The notes below the pieces were generated by a model that saw only the letters and a list, made by a program, of their open reading frames with translations, was not told the origin of the DNA and did no database searches. A stretch of DNA of 64,000 bases from contig NZ_JACRSE010000007.1 in NCBI RefSeq assembly GCF_014281055.1, positions 1 to 64,000 of the forward strand. Reading direction: 5' to 3'. The position numbers and the translations under genes are program-made. Source of the stretch: Fluviispira vulneris. GTDB taxonomy: Bacteria > Bdellovibrionota_B > Oligoflexia > Silvanigrellales > Silvanigrellaceae. This document shows, piece by piece, positions 8,492 through 17,968 of the stretch (the first letter of the stretch is position 1; each line of letters opens with the position of its first letter).

Positions 8492-11449
8492 ATGCCAATA
8501 TTTCAGGATCTCAAACAATTTGTCCGCTCTGAAAATGAGCATGAGCGCTCTTTAGCTATAGAAAAACTCGCAAAAAATTCTTTTTCTTGGCAAGGGAGTT
8601 TACTCACTTGGCAAATTATGGCACTTATTCCTACAGTAGTTGAGAAAGCAAAACTTGCACAGTCTCTCAACATTCCAAATATGCCTAGCAGTGAATGGGC
8701 TATTGTCTCTCATCTTTTACTAAAAGAAAACGATGAAAATGTTATTAGTAGTTGTATATCAACATTAGCTCACTCAAAATGCAATTCACTTATTTATCGT
8801 ATATTACATGCCTTTGATCGTTTAGAACTTACAAATAAAATAATTTATTCATTGTTTTCTTTTGCTGAAGAAACAGGCAATGAAAAACTTGCTGATAAAA
8901 TATTAACTCTTTTTTCTGCTGATTTACCTGATAATGTTTTAGCAAAAGGCTTTAACGCCCTTATTCGACTTGGTATTATCGATGATAAATCTAAGAATAT
9001 AGCTCTTAAAATTTTACAGGCTAATAATTCTGAAGATCTAGTTAAATCATCTTTACCTTCGGCACTTATATATTTAGGCTTTGCATGCAATAAAGTTGAA
9101 TGGAAATCAATTCAAAGTATCATAGCAAATATTAAAAACCCTGAAACAGTGCGTATCTATGAATTATTAAATTCACAAATATCCATATATGAAGATAAAA
9201 ATTTTGGAATAAAAGCCTGTGAATGTTTCTTTGAAAATTCAATTCATGAAAAAAATCCAAGTTTTATTGGTTACGGAATGTTTAACCAAAAAAATCTTGA
9301 AATTGCACTCGAATCATTAATAAAAGATCTTTACAATAAAAAACCTGAAGAACTTATTCGAACGGTTTTGAAACTAAAAAATAAAAAATGCACTGATATT
9401 CTTGCAAATAGTACACATCTTGGCATTGAAAGTATAGAAAATGGTAAAAATGAATATCTCGCACAAATTTGGCTAGAATATATTCCAATAAACAATCAAA
9501 AGTTTATTCAATCTGTGCAAAACCCAAAGCATTACCGACTCTGGCAAAATATTTCTAAAGATATTGGATTTATTTATCTAAATGCTGAAATGCTCTTGAG
9601 TCAACCTTGGCAAGAAAAATTTGAAAAAAGTTTTGATTGTAATATTTTACTTTATCAAATTGTCGCAATTGGAAATAAAAGTTGCCCAGAAAATACATCT
9701 AAACTTCTTATTCGCCAAGAATATAAAGTGATTGAAAATTTAAAAAAATATGTAAAGTTTTTATCGCAAAAGTCATCCAATGAGTTCGAATCTTTTGTTG
9801 AAAAAGTTTATGCCGCAATTATTGGAGGAAATACCTCAGCGAGTTTTTTAAGAGAAGTTTATAAAATAATGCCTTTTTCTGGCACAAGCTGGGCTTTCAC
9901 AGCGATTGCACTCACCGCACCTCGACTTGATATTTATACACTTAGTGTGGCGATTCATAGAGAACTTGAAATCATTAAGCAAACACTTTTGAATGGAAAT
10001 ATGCAAAAAGAAGAGTACATCCTAGAAGTCACCTCCCGTTTTCAATCAATATTAGTCGGTGCAGATAGATTTAAATTGCAAGTCAACCAACCCACATTAG
10101 TCACTTTAAAAGAGATTTCTTCGCTAATACAAAATATTCTAGATAAAACAGAGGAAAATAAACCTCAGGATGAAGAAGCTGATATTGAAGTGGCAGATTG
10201 GAGTGGAAATACGATTATCGATCGCCCTATTTTACTCTGGGAAGCCATTTTACAAGTTTGTTTAAATACACAATTATCATGTGAAGAAAAAGACTATTAT
10301 GAACTCTTTTTAAGAGAAGGTTTGCGTATAGCACCGCATGTTGAAAAAAGATGGATTGTGCGTGCACTTGTTAAACTCGATACCGATGATGCAATTAAGG
10401 CGATTCTTTATCAAGCGCTTCAGCATATAGATATCGATTTTGTTGAACACACAATTGTAGAGTTGTTACGTTCTAAACACACACGATCTCAACAGGCACT
10501 TATTCGATCTATCTCAAAACAAAATATTTCTCTTGCTATTAAAATAAAAATTATTAGAGAAATTTCTCTTGAAAATCCTGAAGAAATTTTACAAGAATTA
10601 AAAACGCTGCAACTATTAAGATTGCCTGAATCAATTGACAAAGAAATTCAAGAAGCGATTGCTCGAGTTTCACAAAAAGTCACTCAACCGCAAAAACCAA
10701 AAAGTGAGAGTGATACAAAAATATCTTCTCAGGACATAGATCTCATAATTAAATCCTTGGTACCTTATGCAAGTTACTTATCTATTGATTCAAAAAGTGC
10801 CTTAAGAACAGCTGAAATGATTCTCATTCAGTCCATAGATTGGGGCAATGAAGCCGTCGATTTAAGTCCAATTGTAAATATGCATTGCAAAGCGGTAGAA
10901 CTCACCATGCGTGATACTTTTGAAGCTTACACAGATTCTCTTGTTCGAAAAGGAGAGCTCTCTAAAAAGCTTGAAATAATAGGATATGGTAAAGGCGTAA
11001 TTGAAAAAATGAATGCTTTTGAAGATTATATAGCTAATTTACCTGTTATCCGTAGCATTCCTTATTTTAGTAAATTTAAATTAAGAAAAATGTTAAGAGC
11101 TATCTGTCTTTATCGCCCTGGCAAGCGCTTTACCCTCGACGGTCCAAAAGCATTTGCTTTGCTTCTTTTAGTAGCAGCACGCAATGAGTGTCAATTTCAC
11201 TTAAATCAAATGATGAATCTGGGTTTTGCTACAGATAATGATCTTTTTGAATTTATTAAACTTGTTCACTCTTTACAAGACAGTCGCAATCGAGCTGTGC
11301 ATGAAGGACTCACTTGGGAGGCACGTGATGAAATTGAAAGCATGCGCAAACAAGCCTACAAAATTATTTCAACATGTCTTACAATTGGGAGAAGTTTAGA
11401 GACTTTCGTACCGCAAAAAAACTATGACTCACCCATGGAGACTTATTAA
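8492..11449 (+). CDS. Large helical-repeat protein with HEPN-like C-terminus
   Basis: I do not recognise a named family for the whole protein (985 aa). Most of it is alternating amphipathic helices resembling HEAT/ARM repeats, for example in residues 1-250 and 570-730. After a charged linker (PQKPKSESD) comes a helical domain that begins with MHCKAVELTMRD and ends with DSRNRAVHEG. The RNxxxH spacing is the hallmark of HEPN RNase or HEPN-like domains. There is no signal peptide, so it is probably cytosolic. The ATG at 8492 has an AGGAG site 7 bases upstream and is preferred over the GTG at 8486. Its stop is 2 bases from the flagellin start, so the two are likely co-translated. An RNase, toxin or scaffold role is inference. 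Confidence 0.6.
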   Translation: MPIFQDLKQFVRSENEHERSLAIEKLAKNSFSWQGSLLTWQIMALIPTVVEKAKLAQSLNIPNMPSSEWAIVSHLLLKENDENVISSCISTLAHSKCNSLIYRILHAFDRLELTNKIIYSLFSFAEETGNEKLADKILTLFSADLPDNVLAKGFNALIRLGIIDDKSKNIALKILQANNSEDLVKSSLPSALIYLGFACNKVEWKSIQSIIANIKNPETVRIYELLNSQISIYEDKNFGIKACECFFENSIHEKNPSFIGYGMFNQKNLEIALESLIKDLYNKKPEELIRTVLKLKNKKCTDILANSTHLGIESIENGKNEYLAQIWLEYIPINNQKFIQSVQNPKHYRLWQNISKDIGFIYLNAEMLLSQPWQEKFEKSFDCNILLYQIVAIGNKSCPENTSKLLIRQEYKVIENLKKYVKFLSQKSSNEFESFVEKVYAAIIGGNTSASFLREVYKIMPFSGTSWAFTAIALTAPRLDIYTLSVAIHRELEIIKQTLLNGNMQKEEYILEVTSRFQSILVGADRFKLQVNQPTLVTLKEISSLIQNILDKTEENKPQDEEADIEVADWSGNTIIDRPILLWEAILQVCLNTQLSCEEKDYYELFLREGLRIAPHVEKRWIVRALVKLDTDDAIKAILYQALQHIDIDFVEHTIVELLRSKHTRSQQALIRSISKQNISLAIKIKIIREISLENPEEILQELKTLQLLRLPESIDKEIQEAIARVSQKVTQPQKPKSESDTKISSQDIDLIIKSLVPYASYLSIDSKSALRTAEMILIQSIDWGNEAVDLSPIVNMHCKAVELTMRDTFEAYTDSLVRKGELSKKLEIIGYGKGVIEKMNAFEDYIANLPVIRSIPYFSKFKLRKMLRAICLYRPGKRFTLDGPKAFALLLLVAARNECQFHLNQMMNLGFATDNDLFEFIKLVHSLQDSRNRAVHEGLTWEARDEIESMRKQAYKIISTCLTIGRSLETFVPQKNYDSPMETY

Positions 11450-11451
11450 CT

Positions 11452-12378
11452 ATGGGTATGAGAATTCAGACCAATATAAGTTCTATCAATGCACAAAGGA
11501 ATTTATCTGTGTCTACTCTCGCGCTTGCCAAACATACAGAAAGAATATCGAGCGGTTATAGAATAAATCATGCCGCCGATGATGCCGCAGGACTTGCTAT
11601 TTCTGAAAAACTCAAATCCAATATCCGTGGCATGGCTCAAGCAAAACGGAACACATCAGATGGTATTAGCCTCATTCAAACAGCTGAAGGAGGTCTGCAC
11701 GAAATATCAAACATGCTTATTCGTCTCAAAGAACTTTCAATCCAAGCAGCCAGCGACACAATAGGCGATAATGAACGTGGACATATTCAAAAGGAATTTG
11801 TTGCTTTAAAAGACGAAATCGATCGCATAGCTCTAGCGACCGAGTTTAATGGCACTCGTTTGTTAACGGGTAAAGCTGAAATCCCAGAAGATTTACTAAA
11901 AAATAGCAACCGTCCTCCGCTTGAAATTCAGGTGGGCCCTTCCTGGTATCAAGCTGTTGATGGTTTGGATGAAGTCCGTAATCCTGTTCATATTATTAGA
12001 ATAAATCTAGAAAAAATCAACGCGATGACAGGCGGTGAAGGATCACTTGGTCTCGGCAATGTTTCTGATGAAGAAGGCACACGCCTCGATAAAAAAATAT
12101 ATGCTCAACAGACAATCAATAAAATCGATGAAGCCATTGATAAAGTTAACGAATATAGAGCTATTTTAGGCGCAATTCAAAATCGCATGGGTTACGCGGT
12201 CGCAAATACGGCGACAATGATAGAAAATCAAGAAGCAGCGAAATCACGGATCAAAGATGCTGATTATGCAGATGAAAGCTCACAAGTTGTACAGCAGGGA
12301 ATCTTACAAAAAGCAGGAGTTGCCGTTCTAAGCCAAGCAAATCAAATTCCTGAAATGGCACTTAAGCTTTTAGGTTGA
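11452..12378 (+). CDS. fliC: Flagellin
   Basis: The subunit of the flagellar filament (308 aa). The N-terminal D0/D1 region (RIQTNISSINAQRNL, then RISSGYRINHAADDAAGLAISE) and the C-terminal DADYADESS...VLSQANQIP region are both intact and match bacterial flagellins. The variable central region is short, so this is a compact flagellin of about 33 kDa. The second ATG (11458) could be the start, giving the usual MRI N-terminus. A weak GGAG lies upstream inside the preceding gene. I saw no convincing sigma-28 promoter, so it may depend on read-through from the HEPN-like gene or on a promoter within it. No flaG, fliD or fliS follows. Confidence 0.97.
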   Translation: MGMRIQTNISSINAQRNLSVSTLALAKHTERISSGYRINHAADDAAGLAISEKLKSNIRGMAQAKRNTSDGISLIQTAEGGLHEISNMLIRLKELSIQAASDTIGDNERGHIQKEFVALKDEIDRIALATEFNGTRLLTGKAEIPEDLLKNSNRPPLEIQVGPSWYQAVDGLDEVRNPVHIIRINLEKINAMTGGEGSLGLGNVSDEEGTRLDKKIYAQQTINKIDEAIDKVNEYRAILGAIQNRMGYAVANTATMIENQEAAKSRIKDADYADESSQVVQQGILQKAGVAVLSQANQIPEMALKLLG

Positions 12379-12411
12379 TTCATATGAAGTCTTTAGATAA
12401 GACACCCCGAT

Positions 12412-12438
12412 GGAATCATTTTCTGATTCTGTGTTTTT
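12412..12438 (+). terminator. Probable terminator after flagellin
   Basis: GGAATCA and TGATTCT form a 7-bp stem (one G-U pair) around a five-base loop, followed by GTGTTTTT. It lies 34 bases after the flagellin stop and before queD. The T-run is broken by a G, so strength is moderate. Confidence 0.55.
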
Positions 12439-12455
12439 AAAGGCTTTCTTTATTT

Positions 12456-13382
12456 ATGCAAATAAAAAATCGAAATTTATCTAAGATATTTATCCAAAAT
12501 GTCACTCTATTAGACTGCGCTCTCTTTATTCCAGAAAAAGGTCCTAAGGGGAAAAGCTGGTACGTCGACATTGTTTGGGAAGGCGAAAAAGACGCGACAG
12601 GGGTATTATTCGATTTTAGCTTGGCAAAAAAATCCGCTAAAAGCACTATAGACCATGAGTTTGACCATAAACTACTTGTAACGGCAAGCCATATTCGCTT
12701 TCAGTCAAACTCACAAATCATTGTTATCGGTAACAATAGATCTGACACAAAAGAATCGCTTTTTGCCATTAATACGTATAATAACTCGGTAAAAAAAATT
12801 GCAAGAGAAACACTGAAAGCTCTTGAATCTGATGACGTATCGGAGCTTGAAAAAGAAATTGCAAATGCGATTTTAAGAAATTCTCCCAGTAATGTAAGAA
12901 ATGTTAAAGTTACTTTACGTGAGGATGAGAAAAAGAAAAAAGAAAACTATTTTAACTACACACACAGTTTGTGCCATCATTATGGCAATTGCCAACGATT
13001 CCACGGTCACAGCAATATTGTAGAGATTTTCCATAAAGGAAAATTTGACCTAGCCAGAAGCGCAAAAGCTGCTAAGAAATTGAATAACTCATATATTATT
13101 TCGAGAAATTATCTAGCGGATAAATGGGATTCTCGTCTTATCACTGAACTTGTTGAGCATTGTCCAGAAATTTCAGATTTCAAATCTGAGCTTATTGCAG
13201 CACAATATAAAGGCACACAAGGTGAAGTTGCAGTTATTATGCCCAAAATCAATACACTTGCACTCGACTGTGAAAGCACCGTGGAAAATTTAGCTGAATA
13301 TATAAGAAATCAATTTGCTGACGATACAGATATCGAAGTCCGTGCCTATGAGGGTTTGGCAAAGGGATCGATCTGCACCTGA
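12456..13382 (+). CDS. queD: Two-domain QueD-type 6-carboxytetrahydropterin synthase
   Basis: The protein (308 aa) is about twice the length of ordinary QueD, which turns dihydroneopterin triphosphate into 6-carboxy-tetrahydropterin for 7-deazaguanine (queuosine) synthesis. The C-terminal half has the zinc-binding type of signature (THSLCHHYGNCQRFHGHS) and a closing AYEG. The N-terminal half lacks that zinc site but holds GVLFDFSLAKK and DHEFDHKLL, which normally follow it in the single-domain enzyme. The two halves therefore look complementary. It is followed at 8 bases by queE, which supports the assignment. The ribosome site (AAAGG) is rather far from the ATG, and no better start exists. 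Confidence 0.85.
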   Translation: MQIKNRNLSKIFIQNVTLLDCALFIPEKGPKGKSWYVDIVWEGEKDATGVLFDFSLAKKSAKSTIDHEFDHKLLVTASHIRFQSNSQIIVIGNNRSDTKESLFAINTYNNSVKKIARETLKALESDDVSELEKEIANAILRNSPSNVRNVKVTLREDEKKKKENYFNYTHSLCHHYGNCQRFHGHSNIVEIFHKGKFDLARSAKAAKKLNNSYIISRNYLADKWDSRLITELVEHCPEISDFKSELIAAQYKGTQGEVAVIMPKINTLALDCESTVENLAEYIRNQFADDTDIEVRAYEGLAKGSICT

Positions 13383-13390
13383 GGGATAAT

Positions 13391-14116
13391 ATGAGCTTTT
13401 TAGTAAATGAAATATATCCCTGCTTGCAGGGAGAAGGAGTCAATACAGGGGTTCCCTCTCTCCTTGTCCGTTTTCATATCTGCAATTTACGTTGCACTTG
13501 GTGTGACACTCCTTACACCCATACTTTTAAAAGTGATCCTATCGATAAAAATAATCCAAACGGAAAACAAAAATTTGTCCGTCTTTCCTTACCCGAACTT
13601 GTAAAAAGAATAAAAGAATTCCCCCAAAAGCACCTTATACTCTCTGGTGGAGAACCCACGTTACACAATCTTGGCTTGCTTATGCGCACTTTAGGGGAAG
13701 AATATTCTGCAGAAGTGGAAAGTAATGGTACGAGAATTCCACATAAACAAATACCCAATTTTCTAATCACCGATTATAACTTAATGCAATGGAATATTTC
13801 TCCAAAATTTTCCAATGCAGGAGAAGATTTAGTGCCAGAAGCACTCACCCATTGGGCGGAACTTTCAAAAAATTATGATTCTGTGCATTTTAAATTTGTC
13901 GTTAGAAAAGATTATTTAAGTGCCGATATGCAAGAAATTATGAATATTATTAACCAACAGAAGATCTCGGCAAAAAAAGTTTTATTGATGCCTGAAGGAA
14001 CTACGATCCAGTCACAGATTGAAAATATTTGGCTACACGATGAATGTTTAAAACATGGATTTCGCTATGCACCTCGCTTGCATGTTTTATTGTTTGGTAA
14101 TTTACGCGGCGTTTAA
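13391..14116 (+). CDS. queE: 7-carboxy-7-deazaguanine synthase
   Basis: A radical-SAM enzyme (241 aa) that converts 6-carboxy-tetrahydropterin to 7-carboxy-7-deazaguanine, the next step after QueD. The iron-sulfur CxxxCxxC motif is seen as CNLRCTWCD (about residues 29-36), preceded by EIYPCLQGEGVNTGVPS, the family N-terminus, and followed by LSGGEPTLH, the SAM-binding GGE motif. An AGGGAT site lies just before the ATG. It forms a two-gene unit with queD; queC and queF are not in the window. Confidence 0.96.
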   Translation: MSFLVNEIYPCLQGEGVNTGVPSLLVRFHICNLRCTWCDTPYTHTFKSDPIDKNNPNGKQKFVRLSLPELVKRIKEFPQKHLILSGGEPTLHNLGLLMRTLGEEYSAEVESNGTRIPHKQIPNFLITDYNLMQWNISPKFSNAGEDLVPEALTHWAELSKNYDSVHFKFVVRKDYLSADMQEIMNIINQQKISAKKVLLMPEGTTIQSQIENIWLHDECLKHGFRYAPRLHVLLFGNLRGV

Positions 14117-14236
14117 AAACTCTCTTTATGTTTTAAAATATTTTAAAAAAAACTTGAAAAAATAAAAAAACTAAATACATTTGTTAAATGTTGATAAAAT
14201 TTAATATTATTTTTAAAAACAGGGAGGTTTTTAGTT

Positions 14237-14695
14237 ATGACTCATTTGAATATCATTAAATCTTGTCTAGGTTTATTAGGACTCACGTTGTCTTTTGCCG
14301 GCTTCGCAAATTGTCCTCAGAGTACAGAAGTTAAAGTTCAATCGAATGGCTCACATTATGCACAAACGAGTGAAGGATTATGGCTGCAAATACAAGACAA
14401 CCAAGCCTATTTGTCGCACAACGGAGTCATAGATCAACCTATTTATGAATTTTATGTTATTGCATCGAGCCACAGTCATTTAAATGTTTATAATAAAATG
14501 ATCTGTATTTATAATTTGAGTAACAATCAATTTATTAAATTAGAATCACCTGCAAATTTTAAATATTCACTCGCTGGAGAAAGCACTAACTGGACAACAC
14601 TTAACACCGAATTAGGAAAAAGGGCAGGATGTTTTTCCCATCACAGTGATGATAGACTAAAACAGGAATGTCATTTTCATTTACAACCAGAATAA
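14237..14695 (+). CDS. Small secreted protein, unknown function
   Basis: A 152-aa protein not recognised. It has a clear signal peptide ending near LSFAGFANC, so the mature protein is periplasmic or secreted, about 130 residues, with an even number of cysteines (NCPQ, MICIY, AGCFSH, QECHF) that suggests disulfide bonds. His and Ser are common (SHSHL, FSHHSDD). A strong AGGGAGG ribosome site precedes the ATG, so this is very likely a real gene. It stands alone between queE and the convergent astacin gene. Confidence 0.7.
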   Translation: MTHLNIIKSCLGLLGLTLSFAGFANCPQSTEVKVQSNGSHYAQTSEGLWLQIQDNQAYLSHNGVIDQPIYEFYVIASSHSHLNVYNKMICIYNLSNNQFIKLESPANFKYSLAGESTNWTTLNTELGKRAGCFSHHSDDRLKQECHFHLQPE

Positions 14696-14744
14696 TACAT
14701 TCGGTATTTAAATAATGCTTTGCTAACAATAATATTACGATATT

Positions 14745-15932
14745 TTAATTGCTAGCAAAATAATCTTGAATTTTTAATTTTACGTTATCATTCTGCTCAA
14801 TTTCTAAATGAATCTTGATATTTTGTGCTTTAAGACTTGCTAGTGTTACCGTACATAATTTCTGGTCAAATGCAGGTTCGAATATACCAAAAAATGAATC
14901 TTGATATTCATGAGGATTTATATCTCTTACATTTGCACTAGCTGCACTTATAATATATTTCCAAGCCCCCACAGTGTTAGGCTTCTTATTATAATCAATT
15001 TTATATAATTTACAGAATTGTAGCTTATTTCCTTCACTATCCTTTAAGACTTTACTTGGAATAGAACCGTAGATTTTCCTGAGCGCAAATTTATCGTTTG
15101 GACTCAAAAATTCATTAAATGTAATAAGTTCTCCATTAATTTTAGTTATAAATGGCTTTTTATTTAACTTTGCTTCATTGCTTGCACCAGCATAGGAATA
15201 ATAATGCATCACAGAATTAAAATCATAGCCACCAAATATTATATAATTCTCTGACAAAGGCGCAGGCAGTGGGTCTAAGTTTGTCTGAATGATCTCTGGA
15301 TTTTGATATATTTTTCTTAGACTGCTTAAATTATAATTAATATTCTCTCTCTGTTCAGGTCGCATGTGCTCATGTTCAAAACCCAGCACATGTAACAATT
15401 CATGGCGAATTGGTGCATTGGATTCTACACCTTCATCCGTTTTAAAACATGAAAACGGATCACCATCTAAAATATAGCTTGAACTTAAATTAAGTTTTCC
15501 TTCACCTTCTGGCATTCCTACATGAGTAACATAACAGCCTGCACTCAGACCGGCTGCTGTATCCCCAATAATATTAGTTATTCGAATATATGATTTATAT
15601 TTAGCTAAATTTTCGATTTGATCATTTATTTCTTCAAAAGTTATATTTGCTTCACCTTCTAACTCTCGAATAATTAATCGAATTCTATTTTTTTCGTCTT
15701 CACTATGAGGATTACCTTGATTATCAAAGAAATAGTAGATTTTCCCTCCATCCCAAAAATTTATTGACATTAGAGCTCTTTTTGATCTCTTTTTCTTAAT
15801 TTCTACATGAGCTTTATTTTCTATAATTTCATTTTGACCATTTTGATACGTATTTAAAGTGTAAGCATATGCTGAAAACTGAGTAAAAGCTAAAATTTTT
15901 GCAGAAAATTTAAAAATATTTAAAAATTTCAA
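14745..15932 (-). CDS. Secreted astacin-family (M12A) zinc metalloprotease
   Basis: A 395-aa endopeptidase with a signal peptide (residues 1 to about 23, ending AYA). The zinc motif HELLHVLGFEHEHMRPEQR (about residues 177-195) fits the astacin signature HExxHxxGFxHExxRxD, with a Gln instead of Asp at the last place in REQ context, and a Met-turn SVMHYYSYA follows about 50 residues later. The protease domain is preceded by a short pro-region (about 30 residues) and followed by a 100-residue C-terminal region of unknown role. The gene has an unusually long AT-rich upstream region of its own. Secretion and extracellular protein degradation are inferred. Confidence 0.93.
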   Translation of the reverse strand: MKFLNIFKFSAKILAFTQFSAYAYTLNTYQNGQNEIIENKAHVEIKKKRSKRALMSINFWDGGKIYYFFDNQGNPHSEDEKNRIRLIIRELEGEANITFEEINDQIENLAKYKSYIRITNIIGDTAAGLSAGCYVTHVGMPEGEGKLNLSSSYILDGDPFSCFKTDEGVESNAPIRHELLHVLGFEHEHMRPEQRENINYNLSSLRKIYQNPEIIQTNLDPLPAPLSENYIIFGGYDFNSVMHYYSYAGASNEAKLNKKPFITKINGELITFNEFLSPNDKFALRKIYGSIPSKVLKDSEGNKLQFCKLYKIDYNKKPNTVGAWKYIISAASANVRDINPHEYQDSFFGIFEPAFDQKLCTVTLASLKAQNIKIHLEIEQNDNVKLKIQDYFASN

Positions 15933-16585
15933 AATAATACTCCTATAATATATTCACCCTTATTCTTAATAATTAATTATATCTATTTTTATAAAAAAGA
16001 AATATTAATTATTTGTTATATTATTTACGCAAAATAATTAAAAAGTCAATTAGATTATTTATTATTTTTATAAATATAATTTTTATTTACACTCATTTTT
16101 TTCATAACTGCTAAATATTTTTGCAATTAAAAAATTTCGGAACATAAAATTTGCAAGCAAAAGATGAAGGAAAACAAATTTAGATCAGATTACATATCAG
16201 CCCTTTAGATGCAATTTATTTAGATATCTTCTTTATAATTGGGTATCTTAAATTTATATTTTTTTTACTTATAAAAAATATAATTAAATTTTTAAAAACT
16301 TGTGGCGAATAAAAAAGTTATGGCAATCTATATTTCTTGTTCTTTTTATATCAATAATGTCAATTTCAAATTAAAAGCACATACGGTGCAATATTTTTTT
16401 CTTAGAATAAGGTATTGCTGGCAAAGGTACAATTTTATATTAAATTAAAATTAATTTCAAAAAACCTCACATCAATAATTGAAAACATATTTTTATTTTT
16501 TTCATATTTTAAAAACCTATTTTCTTCCAATAAACTAAAGATAATTATATTTGAATTATACAGAATAATATAAGGAGTAAAAATC
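15933..16585. other. Long AT-rich intergenic region without a gene
   Basis: About 650 bases between the divergent astacin and MFS genes, very rich in A and T. I see no open frame with a ribosome site, no tRNA and no insertion-sequence ends. It must hold the promoters for both genes; TAATAT just before the AAGGAG site of the MFS gene is a possible -10. The length is unusual for this compact window. Confidence 0.6.
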
Positions 16586-17823
16586 ATGTTATCAGAATAT
16601 GAATTTGAAAAAAGTCGTCATAAATGGATTATCTTAGGAATAGGAGTCTTTTCTCAAGCTATATTCTCATTTGCCTATGCTGGAATACCCATAACGGGTG
16701 TGATCATGCAAAAAGAATATAACTTTAGCATATATCACTTAGGTCTTGTTCTTGGCTGCATGGGTTTAGGTGTCGCTTTATCTGAACTTCTATGGGGTTT
16801 ACTGACAGATAAATTTGGTGATCGCAGAGTTCTAATCTTTGGGCTTTCTACCATGGGAATGGTTTTTACTTTCATGGCTTTTTATTTAGTTCCAGCAATG
16901 GGATTTAAGCCAAATTATATTCAATTGGGAATTGCTTTACTTTAGCAGGAGCGCTCGGTGGTAGTATCAATTCTTCTTCAGGCAGGGCAGTTATGACCTG
17001 GTTTTCTGACAAAGAAAGAGGATTCGCCATGAGCATTCGCCAGACAGCAATACCATTGGGAGGTGCAATAGGAGCACTCCTATTGCCATGGGTGGCGAAA
17101 TATTATGGATTTGCTTTTGTGTTCGGTATAATTGCCATTTCATGTTTTCTTGGCACTGCGATTGTATGGCTTTGGCTTTTCGAAAACAAGTTAGATATAA
17201 AAGAAAAAGGCAATACAGAATACAAACAAAAATCTCCTTTTCTAGTAAAAGAAATATGGAGATTGATCTTAGCAAGTTCTTTACTGGCAATGCCACAAAT
17301 AGCTATTTTAACTTTTGCAATGATATTTTTGCATGAATATAAACATATAGAGATCATAAAAGTTTCTATTATTTTAGTTTTTATCCAAATAGGAGGTGCA
17401 ATTCTTAGAATATTGGCAGGAAAATTCACAGATAAATTAAGAAACAGACGCACAACTATAAAAATGATTGGATTATTCTCAGGAGTTTTTACTATTGCAA
17501 TTGGTTTGTTTGCAAATAATTATCCTATAGCTATTATCTTTTGTATAATTTTAAGTGGTTTTTTATCCAATGCCTGGCATGGTGTCGCTTATACAGAAAT
17601 TGCAGTTATTGCTGGTGTACAGCGAGCAGGCACAGCGCTCGGAATGATTGGAACAGCAATTTTTATTTCAGGATTTATCACACCACTTATCATTTCAGTA
17701 ATTATAACTCACTTCTCTTGGAATATAACTTGGTGTTTAATTGGTCTTTGCTCTCTGCTTTCAATTCCTTTTATTCCCAGACAAAAATCAAAAAAAATGC
17801 CGCACGTGAGCTATTCACCTTAA
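16586..17823 (+). pseudogene. MFS transporter with a one-base frameshift
   Basis: Two adjoining open frames make one major facilitator. The first (16586-16945) has an AAGGAG site and covers helices 1-4, including the LLWGLLTDKFGDRR loop motif. The second begins in the frame at about 16942 (LAGALGGSINSSSGRAVMTWF) and continues to 17823 through helices 5-12. The first frame ends at CTT TAG while the other reads TTA GCA, so one base (probably a T in a T-run, TTT from TTTT) is missing. The layout resembles oxalate/formate or nitrate-type MFS carriers, substrate unknown. It may be a true pseudogene, a phase variant or a sequencing error. Confidence 0.85.
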
Positions 17824-17898
17824 AAGCTCTAACATTCATCTTTTTTGTTTGTTAATTTACTCGCCCCTGAAAGAGCAAGAATGCAGCCTTGTTTTGTT

Positions 17899-17929
17899 AA
17901 AAAAAAGGCCACACCTAAAAAGGCGTGGC
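17899..17929 (-). terminator. Rho-independent terminator after AMP nucleosidase
   Basis: Minus strand: GCCACGCCT, loop TTTT, AGGTGTGGC form a 9-bp stem with one G-U pair, followed by CTTTTTTTT. It lies 40 bases beyond the AMP nucleosidase stop. The plus-strand version lacks a long T-run, so it mainly serves the minus strand. Confidence 0.88.
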
Positions 17930-17968
17930 TTTGAAAAAGCAAAGAATAAAATTAAATATTGTAAATAA

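Noticed and set aside
12379-12455. preQ1 riboswitch ahead of queD
   Set aside because: The leader is short and holds only a flagellin terminator-like hairpin. No preQ1-type pseudoknot or conserved core was seen.
16930-16950. Programmed -1 frameshift in the MFS gene
   Set aside because: The junction TTACTTTAGC does not fit an X-XXY-YYZ slippery heptamer, and no strong downstream structure was seen. A lost base is the simpler reading.
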